A stretch of 23,144 nucleotides of DNA from NCBI GenBank assembly GCA_046728115.1, contig JBKPDW010000620.1:1-23144 (forward strand), written 5' to 3'. The notes below the pieces were generated by a model. It saw nothing but the letters and a program-made list of their open reading frames with translations, ran no database searches and was not told where the DNA came from. A program made the translations under genes and the position numbers. This DNA comes from CAVSWN01 sp046728115 (GTDB lineage Bacteria; Acidobacteriota; Vicinamibacteria; Vicinamibacterales; CAVVIG01). Below are positions 7,821 through 15,349 of this stretch, piece by piece; the stretch's first letter is position 1; every line of letters begins with the position of its first letter.

Positions 7821-9140
7821 ATGAGGCAGCTTGTCGCCGTCGCGATCGGCGTCGCGCTGTTCAGCGCGCAGACACCTGTTCGACCCCCGGTCGCTATTCG
7901 CGCCGCTCGGCTCATCGACGGACGCGGCGGCGCGCCGATCGCGTCGGCCGTGGTGATAGTGCGCGGCGATCGCATCGAAGCGGTCGGCAGCGGGCTCGCG
8001 ATCCCTGCCGGGACACGTGTCATCGATCTTGGCAGCGCGACGCTCCTGCCAGGGCTCATCGATCTCCACACTCATCTGACCAGCACGGGCGTGCACTGGG
8101 AAGACGAGCTGCTCAAAACGACGCCCGGTACGGCAGCGCTCCATGGTGCGCACAACGCCTACGTGACCTTGATGGCTGGCTTTACGACCTGTCGCGACAT
8201 GGGCCCGACGTGGCCGTTTACCGACATCGACCTGCGCAAAGCCATTGACGAAGGCATCGTACCGGGGCCGAGGATGCTGGCCTCCGGCAATTACGTCTCA
8301 CCGACCGGCGGCGCCGGCGACGCCCGTCAGTTCTCGATCTACGTCGACGTGCCGATCGTGAAGAATCTCGCGGACGGCCCCGATGAGATCCGCAAGGCGG
8401 TCCGCACGAACCTCAAGCAGGGCGCGGACTTCATCAAGATTCTTGGCACCGGCGCCGTGTTTTCCAAGGGCGCTCCTCCCGGTGCCCAGCAGTACACCGA
8501 GCAGGAAATGCATGTGGCCGTCGAAGAAGCGGCGCGCTGGGGGAAGACCGTGGCCGCGCATCTGCACGGCACGGATGGCATCAAAGCCGCCATTCGCGCC
8601 GGCGTCCACACCGTGGACCACGGCAGCATGATGGACGACGAGGCGGTGCAACTGCTGAAGACGCACGACGCGTACTTCGTGCCGACGCTGTACACGAGCA
8701 TCGCGGGGCCCACGAACCCCAGCGTCCCCGACTCGGAGCGCGAGCGATCGCGGGAGCTGAAAGAGGTCAAGGAGCACTCGTTCCAGCTCGTGCTGAAGTC
8801 CGGGCTCCCGATCGGATTCGGCACCGACGCCGCGGTCGTTCCGCACGGCCAGAACGCGCGCGAGTTCGCCTACCGCGTGCGCCTTGGCCAGTCGGCGATC
8901 GCAGCCATTGAATCGGCAACGAAAACGGCCGCGGAGATCATCGGCTGGAGCGACCGAGTCGGCACGGTGGAAGCGCGAAAGTTCGCGGACTTGATCGCCG
9001 TCGCCGGCGATCCCCTGCGCGACGTGACCGAGCTGGAGCGCGTCACGTGGGTGATGAAGGGCGGAGTCGTATACAAATCCTCGATCGCCAATCCTCAATC
9101 CCCGATCCCGAATCCCGATCCCCGATCCCCAATCCCCTGA
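7821..9140 (+). CDS. Secreted amidohydrolase, prolidase-like
   Basis: A metal-dependent hydrolase (PF01979 type) of 439 residues. Residues 1-17 form a hydrophobic signal peptide, so it is probably periplasmic or exported. Metal ligands of the TIM barrel are visible: H83-x-H85 (LHTH), K206 (FIKILG, probably carboxylated), H247 (VAAHLHG), H267 (VDHGSM) and D336 (GFGTDA). This arrangement and the RLIDGRGG opening match the group that includes Xaa-Pro dipeptidases, which release proline or other amino acids. Substrate cannot be fixed by sequence alone; other acyl-amino-acid hydrolases share the fold. The last 20 or so residues, Pro/Ser/Asn-rich, are encoded by a 7-bp repeat array and are not part of the family. 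It leads an apparent operon with two FAD oxidoreductases, the first starting six bases after its stop. Confidence 0.87.
   Translation: MRQLVAVAIGVALFSAQTPVRPPVAIRAARLIDGRGGAPIASAVVIVRGDRIEAVGSGLAIPAGTRVIDLGSATLLPGLIDLHTHLTSTGVHWEDELLKTTPGTAALHGAHNAYVTLMAGFTTCRDMGPTWPFTDIDLRKAIDEGIVPGPRMLASGNYVSPTGGAGDARQFSIYVDVPIVKNLADGPDEIRKAVRTNLKQGADFIKILGTGAVFSKGAPPGAQQYTEQEMHVAVEEAARWGKTVAAHLHGTDGIKAAIRAGVHTVDHGSMMDDEAVQLLKTHDAYFVPTLYTSIAGPTNPSVPDSERERSRELKEVKEHSFQLVLKSGLPIGFGTDAAVVPHGQNAREFAYRVRLGQSAIAAIESATKTAAEIIGWSDRVGTVEARKFADLIAVAGDPLRDVTELERVTWVMKGGVVYKSSIANPQSPIPNPDPRSPIP
9076..9137. repeat. Heptanucleotide repeat array, consensus RATCCCC, about nine units, inside a coding 3' end
   Basis: Nine consecutive near-7-bp units (AATCCTC, GATCGCC, AATCCTC, AATCCCC, GATCCCG, AATCCCG, ATCCCCG, ATCCCCA, ATCCCC) run to the stop codon of the amidohydrolase. 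Because three units equal seven codons, the encoded tail is a loose Pro/Ser/Asn/Asp repeat. The array looks like a gene-edge repeat that the reading frame has run into. Confidence 0.85.
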
Positions 9141-9146
9141 CGCTGC

Positions 9147-10715
9147 ATGAAGTACGACGCCATCGTAATCGGGGGCGGGCACAACGGCCTGACGGCGGCA
9201 GCCTATCTCGCCCGTGCCGGCCGTAAGGTGCTGGTACTCGAACGCAGGCGCGTCCTCGGCGGCGCCGCGGTTACGGAGGAGATCTTCCCGGGCTTCAGGT
9301 TCTCGGTCTGCTCCTACGTGGTTTCTCTCCTGCGGCCGGAAATCATCCGCGAGCTGGATCTGCCGCGCCACGGGCTCGAAATTCTTCCGCTCGACGGCAC
9401 GTTCACGCCGATGCCGAACGGCGATTACCTGTGGCGTGTGAACGATCACGCGAAAACGCGACGCGAGATCGCGCGTCATTCGAAACTCGATGCCGAAGCC
9501 TACGACGAGTACGGGCAGGCCATGGTCGAGATGGCGCGGTTCGTCAAACCGATTCTGAGCATGACGCCACCCGATCCGATGTCGTTCGACCCCAGGGAGC
9601 TGAAGAAACTGCTCGTCCTGGGCAGACGATTCCGGGCGCTTGCCGACGTCGATCGGTACAACCAGATCCAGCTGATGACGATGAGCGCGGCCGACTTTCT
9701 CGACCAGTGGTTCGAGACCGACGTGCTGAAGGCGACGATGTCCGCGTCGGGGATCATCGGGACGTTTCTGGGCGTGCGATCGCCGGGCACGGCCTACGTG
9801 CTGCTGCACCACTACATGGGCGAGATCGACGGCGCGTTTCGCTCGTGGGGATTCGCGCGCGGCGGCACCGGCGCCATCTCCAATGCGATCGCCGCGGCCG
9901 CCCGGGAAGCTGGCGTGCAGATTCGGACCGAGGCGCCCGTCGCACGGATAATGGTCCGCAACGGCGAAGCCACGGGCGTGGCCCTGGCCAACGGCGACGA
10001 ACTGGCGGGGGATGTGATTCTGTCGAGCGTCGATCCGCGTCTGACGTTTCTGAAGCTGATCGAGCTGCGAGATCTACCCGGCGATTTCGTCGACGACGTA
10101 CGGCGTTACAAGTTTCGGGGCTCTTCGGGCAAGGTCAATCTTGCGCTCGATGCACTGCCCAACTTCCGCTGCCTGCCGGGCGGTGGCCCTCATCTGCGCG
10201 GGGCGCTGTCGATTTCGCCGAGCGTCGACTACATGGAGCGTGCATACGATCAGGCAAAGTACGGCGACTTCTCGAGTCGGCCCTACATCGACATGGTGAT
10301 TCCGACGCTTACCGATCCTTCGGTGGCGCCGCCCGGCAAACACATCCTCTCTTGTTTCGTGCAATATGCGCCGTACTCGCTCGCGTCTGGAACCTGGGAC
10401 GACCGACGAGACGCGTTCGGCGACGCGGTCGTCGACACGATTGCCGAGTACGCCGCCAACCTCCGCGAGATCATCCTTCACCGCCAGGTGCTAACACCGC
10501 TGGATCTCGAGCGCGACTTCGGGCTGACCGAAGGCAACATCTTTCAAGGCGAGCTCACGCTCGAGCAACTCTTCTTCGCGCGTCCAGTGCCAGGGTGGGC
10601 AAACTATGAAACGCCGATTCATAACCTGTGGATGTGCGGATCCGCGACGCATCCCGGCGGCGGCATCATGGGCGCGCCGGGGAGGAATGCGGCGAGGAGG
10701 ATATTGGGGCGATGA
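9147..10715 (+). CDS. FAD-dependent oxidoreductase, phytoene-desaturase/PYROXD2-like (copy 1)
   Basis: A 522-residue flavoprotein of the COG1233 phytoene-desaturase-related group. The N-terminal dinucleotide-binding motif is IGGGHNG (residues 8-14), followed by E31 in VLVLERR for the adenosine ribose and by the LGGAAVTEE segment. A second FAD-binding motif near the C-terminus reads LWMCGSATHPGGG. The length and the PYROXD2-like middle region argue against a carotenoid-specific enzyme, and no other carotenoid genes are nearby; the substrate is unknown. It starts six bases after the amidohydrolase stop with no visible Shine-Dalgarno sequence, so it is probably translationally coupled. A paralogue starts three bases after its stop. 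No signal peptide is seen, so it should be cytoplasmic or membrane-associated. Confidence 0.87.
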   Translation: MKYDAIVIGGGHNGLTAAAYLARAGRKVLVLERRRVLGGAAVTEEIFPGFRFSVCSYVVSLLRPEIIRELDLPRHGLEILPLDGTFTPMPNGDYLWRVNDHAKTRREIARHSKLDAEAYDEYGQAMVEMARFVKPILSMTPPDPMSFDPRELKKLLVLGRRFRALADVDRYNQIQLMTMSAADFLDQWFETDVLKATMSASGIIGTFLGVRSPGTAYVLLHHYMGEIDGAFRSWGFARGGTGAISNAIAAAAREAGVQIRTEAPVARIMVRNGEATGVALANGDELAGDVILSSVDPRLTFLKLIELRDLPGDFVDDVRRYKFRGSSGKVNLALDALPNFRCLPGGGPHLRGALSISPSVDYMERAYDQAKYGDFSSRPYIDMVIPTLTDPSVAPPGKHILSCFVQYAPYSLASGTWDDRRDAFGDAVVDTIAEYAANLREIILHRQVLTPLDLERDFGLTEGNIFQGELTLEQLFFARPVPGWANYETPIHNLWMCGSATHPGGGIMGAPGRNAARRILGR

Positions 10716-10718
10716 GTC

Positions 10719-12341
10719 ATGTCGAACGACGAACCTCGAGCGGCGAACCGCATGCCCCGTGACGCCATCGTCATCGGCGCGGGCCATAACGGCCTGATCG
10801 CGGCAACGCTGCTCGCCAACGCCGGTTTGAAAACGCTCGTCCTCGAGCGCAGCGATCGTGTCGGCGGTTGTGCGCTCACGAGCGAGCTGGCGCCCGGGTT
10901 TCGGTGTCCGACGCTTGCGCACGCGGCGGCGATCGAGCCGACGATCGTGAGAGCGCTCGGTCTCGAGCGGCACGGTCTTCGAATCATCCGGCCTGCGGTC
11001 GACGTCTGCGCGCCGCGCCTGGACGGCCGCGCGCTGGTTTTGTGGCACGATCGCGCGCTCGCCGCGCGCGAGATTCAAACGTTTTCCGCTCATGATGCCG
11101 GCCAGTACTCGCGATTCCTCGACAGCTTCGCGAGAATCGTCACCGTGCTCCGTGCGATCGCCGCGGCGGCACCGCCTGACATCGATCGCCCGAGCGCTGC
11201 CGACATTTTGGAGCTGATCAAGACCGGCCGGCGGTTTCGCGCGCTCGGCAGGGCCGACGCGTATCGCTTCCTTCGATGGATGGCGATGCCCGTCGCCGAT
11301 CTGGTCGGCGAATGGTTTGAGAACGAGACGCTCGCGGCCGCCATCGCTGCCGGCGGCCTGCTCGGATCGCTGCTTGGTCCCTCGTCGGCTGGAAGTGCCG
11401 GGCTGCTGATGCTGCTCGGCGCCGGCGAAGGGCATCCGATCGCGAACGGCTGGTTTCCGCACGGCGGCCCCGGGGGTCTGGCCGATGCCCTGGCCGCGGC
11501 CGCGCGTGCCGCCGGCGTTGAGATCCGGACGGGAATCGACGTCGCGCGCATCGAAATCGCCGACGGTACCGCGACAGGCGTGACCACGAGCCAGGGAGAC
11601 ACGATCGCGGCCCGTGGCATCGTGTCGAACGCCGACCCCAAACGAACGCTGCTCGGCCTCGTCGATCCCATGCATCTCGCGCCCGATACGATTCGACGGC
11701 TTCAGCATCTCCGCACGCGCGGCACGCTGGCAAAGGTCAACTACGCCGTGTCGGAGTTGCCGAATCTCGCGGCCCTTTCCTCGCGGGATGCCGCGCAGCG
11801 GGGTGAAGCCCTCTCGGGCCGCGTGCGCCTGGGCGATTCGATTCAACACATCGAACGCGCATTTGACGCGGCCAAGTACGGCAGCTTCTCTGCCGATCCC
11901 TGGATCGAGCTGACCATCCCATCCATCGTCGATCGCGAGCTGGCACCTTCTGGAAAGCATGTCGTCTCGGCGTACGTGCAATATGCGCCGTACATGCTCC
12001 GCGGCACGACGTGGGACGCGGAGCGAGAACATCTCGGCGATGTGGCGACACGCACGATTGCGCGCTATGCATCTGGATTCGACGCGTCCATCGTCGCGCG
12101 GGAGGTGATCACGCCGCTCGATCTGGAGCGAACCTACGGCCTCACCGGCGGCCACATCTTCCATGGCGAGATCGCGCTCGATCAGTTCTTCGTCACGCGG
12201 CCGCTGCTCGGCTGGGCCCGCTACACGACGCCGATCCGGAATCTTTTTCTGTGCGGATCGGGCACCCATCCGGGAACGGGTTTGAACGGACGATCGGGCT
12301 CCAACGCCGCCAGCGTCGTCCTCAAGCATCTCTCGCGGTGA
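10719..12341 (+). CDS. FAD-dependent oxidoreductase, phytoene-desaturase/PYROXD2-like (copy 2)
   Basis: A tandem paralogue of the preceding gene, 540 residues from the first ATG. It repeats the layout: IGAGHNG dinucleotide motif, VLERSDRVGGCALTSEL, a PHGGPGGL segment in place of copy 1's ARGGTGAI, and a C-terminal LFLCGSGTHPGTG. Shared blocks such as YVQYAPYMLRGTTWD against copy 1's FVQYAPYSLASGTWD show common descent, while the middle parts have diverged, so the two may act as a heteromer or on successive substrates. The first 11 residues are encoded by a heptamer repeat, so the ATG at 10752 (MPRDAIVIGAG) is an equally good start. No partner suggests a substrate. The gene ends 82 bp from the convergent kinase/SUMF1 gene. 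Confidence 0.85.
   Translation: MSNDEPRAANRMPRDAIVIGAGHNGLIAATLLANAGLKTLVLERSDRVGGCALTSELAPGFRCPTLAHAAAIEPTIVRALGLERHGLRIIRPAVDVCAPRLDGRALVLWHDRALAAREIQTFSAHDAGQYSRFLDSFARIVTVLRAIAAAAPPDIDRPSAADILELIKTGRRFRALGRADAYRFLRWMAMPVADLVGEWFENETLAAAIAAGGLLGSLLGPSSAGSAGLLMLLGAGEGHPIANGWFPHGGPGGLADALAAAARAAGVEIRTGIDVARIEIADGTATGVTTSQGDTIAARGIVSNADPKRTLLGLVDPMHLAPDTIRRLQHLRTRGTLAKVNYAVSELPNLAALSSRDAAQRGEALSGRVRLGDSIQHIERAFDAAKYGSFSADPWIELTIPSIVDRELAPSGKHVVSAYVQYAPYMLRGTTWDAEREHLGDVATRTIARYASGFDASIVAREVITPLDLERTYGLTGGHIFHGEIALDQFFVTRPLLGWARYTTPIRNLFLCGSGTHPGTGLNGRSGSNAASVVLKHLSR
10721..10748. repeat. Short heptanucleotide array, four units of GNCGAAC, at a gene junction
   Basis: Units GTCGAAC, GACGAAC, CTCGAGC and GGCGAAC are strictly 7-bp periodic. 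They are the reverse complement of the GTTCGTC/GTTCGAC units at 6417-6478, so the same repeat family occurs twice in opposite orientation. The array lies at the start of oxidoreductase copy 2. Confidence 0.7.
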
Positions 12342-12557
12342 AACCGCTCGGTCCTCCGTATCAGCGCTTTTCCTCGACTTGATCTCGAGACGAGAATGAT
12401 TAGTGTGCGTGCCGGGACGCAGGTTATTGGGGCGAACCGAGAAACCGATCGAGCCACGCTAGCGCCTCGTGAATGACCTGGCCCCGCGGCAGCGCGCCGT
12501 GACCGGCGTCGAACAGCACCTGCCGCTTGTGATCGGCGGGTGAACCCAGCAGCGACA

Positions 12558-14552
12558 TCAGAGGCTGCTGCGACAGGTCGGGCGGAAAGAGATGATCGAG
12601 CGGGCTTCGAGCATCAGAACAGGAATGGTGATGCGAGGCGCGTAGTTCACGGCTTCGACCTCCGGAAGCAGGTCCCGGTAGGTAAAGCCGGCCAGCTGGA
12701 GCACGGCCACCTTGAATCGCGGCTCGAGCCCCAGCAAAGGCAGCGCCGTTGACGATCCAAAACTGAGACCGGTATACGCGAGCTTGCCGGAATCAACGTC
12801 GGGCCGCGTCGCCAAGTAATCGATCAGTTGTCCCATTTCCTGACGCCACTGCACCATCCGTTGTCGAAATGTCTGGAGATACCGATCGCCCGTGAGCGTC
12901 ACGAACCCGTCGAAGCGTTCGTACGAACCCTTCCACACCGGGGCGACGAGCACGCGGCCGCTCTTCGGGATGAAGTCCAGCCCGAAGTCATTGGCTGAGA
13001 TACGCTCGCTATTCGTCTGGCTGAGAAATTGCCCGAGCCCCGGGAATAGCACGACGGCCTGATGCGGAGATCTCCCATTTTTCGGGGTGAACACGTACGT
13101 CGTCATCCGCTCACCGTAACCTGTGTCGAGCGTGACCTTTTCGCGTACCCAGTCCGGTGACGACCGATCGGTCTGCTCGACCTTGGCGTTCGTCGGCGAC
13201 GGGACATACGCGAACTGCCGTTTGAACACCTGAAATACTTCATCCGAGACCGGCTTTGCCTCGCGAAAGTCGCGGCGAAAGACTTGAATCGGCTTCGAGA
13301 GTTCTGCTACGCGTTCGTTGTCCGCGTATTTTGCGAGGCGGAATCCGTTCATCGGCGATCGGTCCAACGGCGGCAGGCTGTACGGCACGACGTACATGTA
13401 GGAATGGTCGTTCCACGCGCCGCCAAGGATCCAACGGTTCTCACCGGACAGGTTCATGCACCACTCGCGGACGTTGCCGGCCATATCGTAGGTACCGTAC
13501 GGGCCGAGCGCGCCAGTGGACTCCACTTCGCCCGGGCCTTTCCCCGCAAAATTACTCGTCTCGACGATGAGTCCCCGAATCGGTGCCGCCCTCGTGAACG
13601 CCAGCGCCGCACGCGCCCAGTGATAGATCGTCGGAAGGCTTGCGCCGCGGAACTCCGCGTAGGCCGCTGCTTCGTACCAGCTCACACCACCGACCGGGTA
13701 TTCCGCTTGCCCGGCAGGGAAATCGCCCAGCTCCCACGTCGCAGGTCCCGATCGCCCGCTGGAATCGCGAAACAGCATCATCGCTTCGTCCCACGACAAC
13801 CGGGCACCATCGCGGACGAAGTCATGCTTCCAGTATTCGCGCCTGGCATATCCACCGGCCTGGACAAAAGCCTTGAACTCCCGGTTCGTGACCTCGTGCC
13901 GATCGATGGCAAACGTCGAAAGCGACACCGAGTCCTCGGTTGCAAAGCCAGTGATGTCCACCGGCCCCCGGCTTGCCCCGACGGCCACCATGCCACCCGG
14001 GACAGATCCCTTTGTGACCAGCTGGACAGCCTCGATCGCGCCCGGCGGGCCTCCACGATCGCCGACGTTGCGCGCGAACTCCGCGGAGTCGAAACCGTCG
14101 GCCTGGATCCGCCACCGATACGTGCCCCTCGGTAAGCGCACGTTCTCGAGCGGCGCGGTACCGAGCAACCGCCACTCGGCCTTCGGGTCCTTGTATGGTT
14201 TCGCGTAGACGCGAGCGCCGTCCGGCTTCACGCTGCTGAACATCGGCGCCCCCGTGATCTGTGGGAGCAGTCCGGCAAGTACCGGATCGTTCGGGATATA
14301 GCGATCAGCCTGCTGCGCCAGTTGATAGGCATTCTCGTAATCATCGACCTGGAGCAGGTGGCCGATCTCGGGAATCGCCTGCTCGCGCGCCCACCGAGCG
14401 CGTGACTGGCCGAGCAGCGCGGAAACGACCACATACCCCAGCACGCCGACAACGGCCAGCGTGAGCAGAGCAACGACTGGTCGCCGGATGGTCCGCAGGA
14501 TGGCTCCCGTGTCATCGCGCGGCGCAGTACCGCAGCAGCAGGGCTCCGCCAC
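12558..14552 (-). CDS. Membrane-anchored PEGA-SUMF1-hydrolase fragment (frame B of the broken gene)
   Basis: The 664-residue open frame starts at a GTG that overlaps the kinase frame, so this may not be a natural start. A membrane helix lies at about 25-47, a PEGA-like beta domain at about 101-165 and a SUMF1/FGE-sulfatase fold at about 185-410. The SUMF1 part shows HEVTNREF, YPVGGVSWYEAAAY and GNVREW but lacks the catalytic Cys pair of true formylglycine-generating enzyme, so it is more likely a binding or EgtB-like module. The alpha/beta hydrolase begins near 470; the nucleophile is S597 in GLSFG. The frame ends at RSSL, before the catalytic Asp and His, which lie in the next frame down to 12424. 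As written, the hydrolase would be inactive. Confidence 0.72.
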   Translation of the reverse strand: MAEPCCCGTAPRDDTGAILRTIRRPVVALLTLAVVGVLGYVVVSALLGQSRARWAREQAIPEIGHLLQVDDYENAYQLAQQADRYIPNDPVLAGLLPQITGAPMFSSVKPDGARVYAKPYKDPKAEWRLLGTAPLENVRLPRGTYRWRIQADGFDSAEFARNVGDRGGPPGAIEAVQLVTKGSVPGGMVAVGASRGPVDITGFATEDSVSLSTFAIDRHEVTNREFKAFVQAGGYARREYWKHDFVRDGARLSWDEAMMLFRDSSGRSGPATWELGDFPAGQAEYPVGGVSWYEAAAYAEFRGASLPTIYHWARAALAFTRAAPIRGLIVETSNFAGKGPGEVESTGALGPYGTYDMAGNVREWCMNLSGENRWILGGAWNDHSYMYVVPYSLPPLDRSPMNGFRLAKYADNERVAELSKPIQVFRRDFREAKPVSDEVFQVFKRQFAYVPSPTNAKVEQTDRSSPDWVREKVTLDTGYGERMTTYVFTPKNGRSPHQAVVLFPGLGQFLSQTNSERISANDFGLDFIPKSGRVLVAPVWKGSYERFDGFVTLTGDRYLQTFRQRMVQWRQEMGQLIDYLATRPDVDSGKLAYTGLSFGSSTALPLLGLEPRFKVAVLQLAGFTYRDLLPEVEAVNYAPRITIPVLMLEARSIISFRPTCRSSL

Positions 14553-15349
14553 GCTTCCAAGGCTGCCGCAACGTCCCGCGCCGTGTCCGGCCGTCGCGCT
14601 GGATCTTTCTGCAGCGCGCGATCGACGATCGTGACGAGTGCGTCCGGCACATCCGGCCGTAACACTTTGACGGAGGCAGGCGAGCAGGTGAGCACCGCGT
14701 TCATGACCTTCGCGTCGGTGTCGCCCTCGAAGGGGCGGCGGCCGGTGAGCATTTCATAGAGCACGACGCCGAGCGCCCAGATGTCGGCGCGCGAGTCGAC
14801 CTGTCCCTCGAACTGCTCGGGCGCCATGTAGGCGACGGTGCCGAGGCTCAGGCCGGTACCGGTCAGGTCCTCCTGGCCCGCCAGCTTCGCAATCCCGAAG
14901 TCCACGATCTTCACTTCACCTTTTGTGGTGATCATCAGGTTGGCGGGTTTGATGTCGCGATGAACGATGCGCGCCTCGTGCGCCGCCGAAAGCCCTCGCG
15001 CGATCTGCGTGCCGATGGCGGCTACTTCGTCGATGGGGAGAGGTCCGCGCTGGATCCGTTTCTTCAGCGTCTCTCCCTCGTAGAAACTCATCGCGATGAA
15101 CACGCGGCCGTCCGCCGCCTCGTCGATGTCGTGGATCGTGCAGACGTGAGGATCGTCGAGTGCGGAGGCCGATTCGGCCTCTTGCACGAATCGCTGCTTG
15201 GCGGCCGCATCACGCGTCAGCCCTTGAGGCAGGAACTTGAGCGCGACCAGCCGCTTCAGGCGTGTGTCCTGGGCTTTGTAGACGATGCCCATCGCGCCCC
15301 CGCCGAGTTCGTCGAGGATGCGGTAATGGGAAACAATTTCGCCAACCAT
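14228..15349 (-). CDS. Serine/threonine protein kinase, N-terminal part (frame A of the broken gene)
   Basis: A Hanks-type kinase domain of bacterial PknB style, with all core motifs. The glycine-rich loop LGGGAMGIVY is at 15-24, the ATP lysine K38 in VALKF, the catalytic loop HRDIKPAN at 130-137, DFG at 150-152 and the APE segment at 177-179. It should autophosphorylate and signal from the cytoplasm. Homology stops near residue 267 (ALEAWR). The remaining 105 or so residues are Arg/Ser/Cys-rich and are the out-of-frame shadow of the membrane helix and PEGA region, so the real protein continues in the neighbouring frame. The ATG at 15349 fits the MVGEIVSHYRI opening usual for these kinases. 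No TACAAT-type box lies next to this start; a TACACG at 15448-15453 on the minus strand is a weak candidate with a long leader. Confidence 0.85.
   Translation of the reverse strand: MVGEIVSHYRILDELGGGAMGIVYKAQDTRLKRLVALKFLPQGLTRDAAAKQRFVQEAESASALDDPHVCTIHDIDEAADGRVFIAMSFYEGETLKKRIQRGPLPIDEVAAIGTQIARGLSAAHEARIVHRDIKPANLMITTKGEVKIVDFGIAKLAGQEDLTGTGLSLGTVAYMAPEQFEGQVDSRADIWALGVVLYEMLTGRRPFEGDTDAKVMNAVLTCSPASVKVLRPDVPDALVTIVDRALQKDPARRPDTARDVAAALEAWRSPAAAVLRRAMTREPSCGPSGDQSLLCSRWPLSACWGMWSFPRCSASHALGGRASRRFPRSATCSRSMITRMPINWRSRLIAISRTIRYLPDCSHRSRGRRCSAA

Larger units (their letters stand above)
12424..15349 (-). pseudogene. Kinase-TM-PEGA-SUMF1-alpha/beta-hydrolase gene broken by two single-base frameshifts
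   Basis: Read from 15349 down, three frames join into one multidomain protein. Frame A holds a Ser/Thr kinase domain (residues 1 to about 267). Frame B holds a membrane helix, a PEGA-like domain, a SUMF1 domain and most of an alpha/beta hydrolase. Frame C (12597 to 12424, 57 residues) holds the hydrolase end with the catalytic Asp and His. The slips lie near 14510-14550 and at 12598/12599; at the second, one added base turns the codons into Arg-Tyr-Asp, the expected catalytic-Asp motif. The span is 2926 bases, and two added bases make exactly 976 codons, so two one-base losses explain everything. Kinase-SUMF1 fusions are known in this type of genome. Sequencing error, true decay or recoding cannot be separated here. 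Confidence 0.75.

Noticed and set aside
10491..12329. A 612-codon minus-strand open frame opposite oxidoreductase copy 2.
   Set aside because: It mirrors the plus-strand gene almost exactly, is Arg-rich and has no family motifs; a codon-bias shadow.
9147..12341. A carotenoid biosynthesis cluster, suggested by two phytoene-desaturase-like genes.
   Set aside because: No phytoene synthase, cyclase or other carotenoid gene is present, and the proteins look closer to the PYROXD2-like branch.
12383..12395. Hairpin TCTCG-AGA-CGAGA between convergent genes, a possible terminator.
   Set aside because: The stem is only five base pairs, the loop is three bases and no T-run follows on either strand.
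12558..14552. A genuine formylglycine-generating enzyme for sulfatase activation.
   Set aside because: The catalytic Cys pair of FGE is missing in the SUMF1 domain, and no sulfatase gene is nearby.
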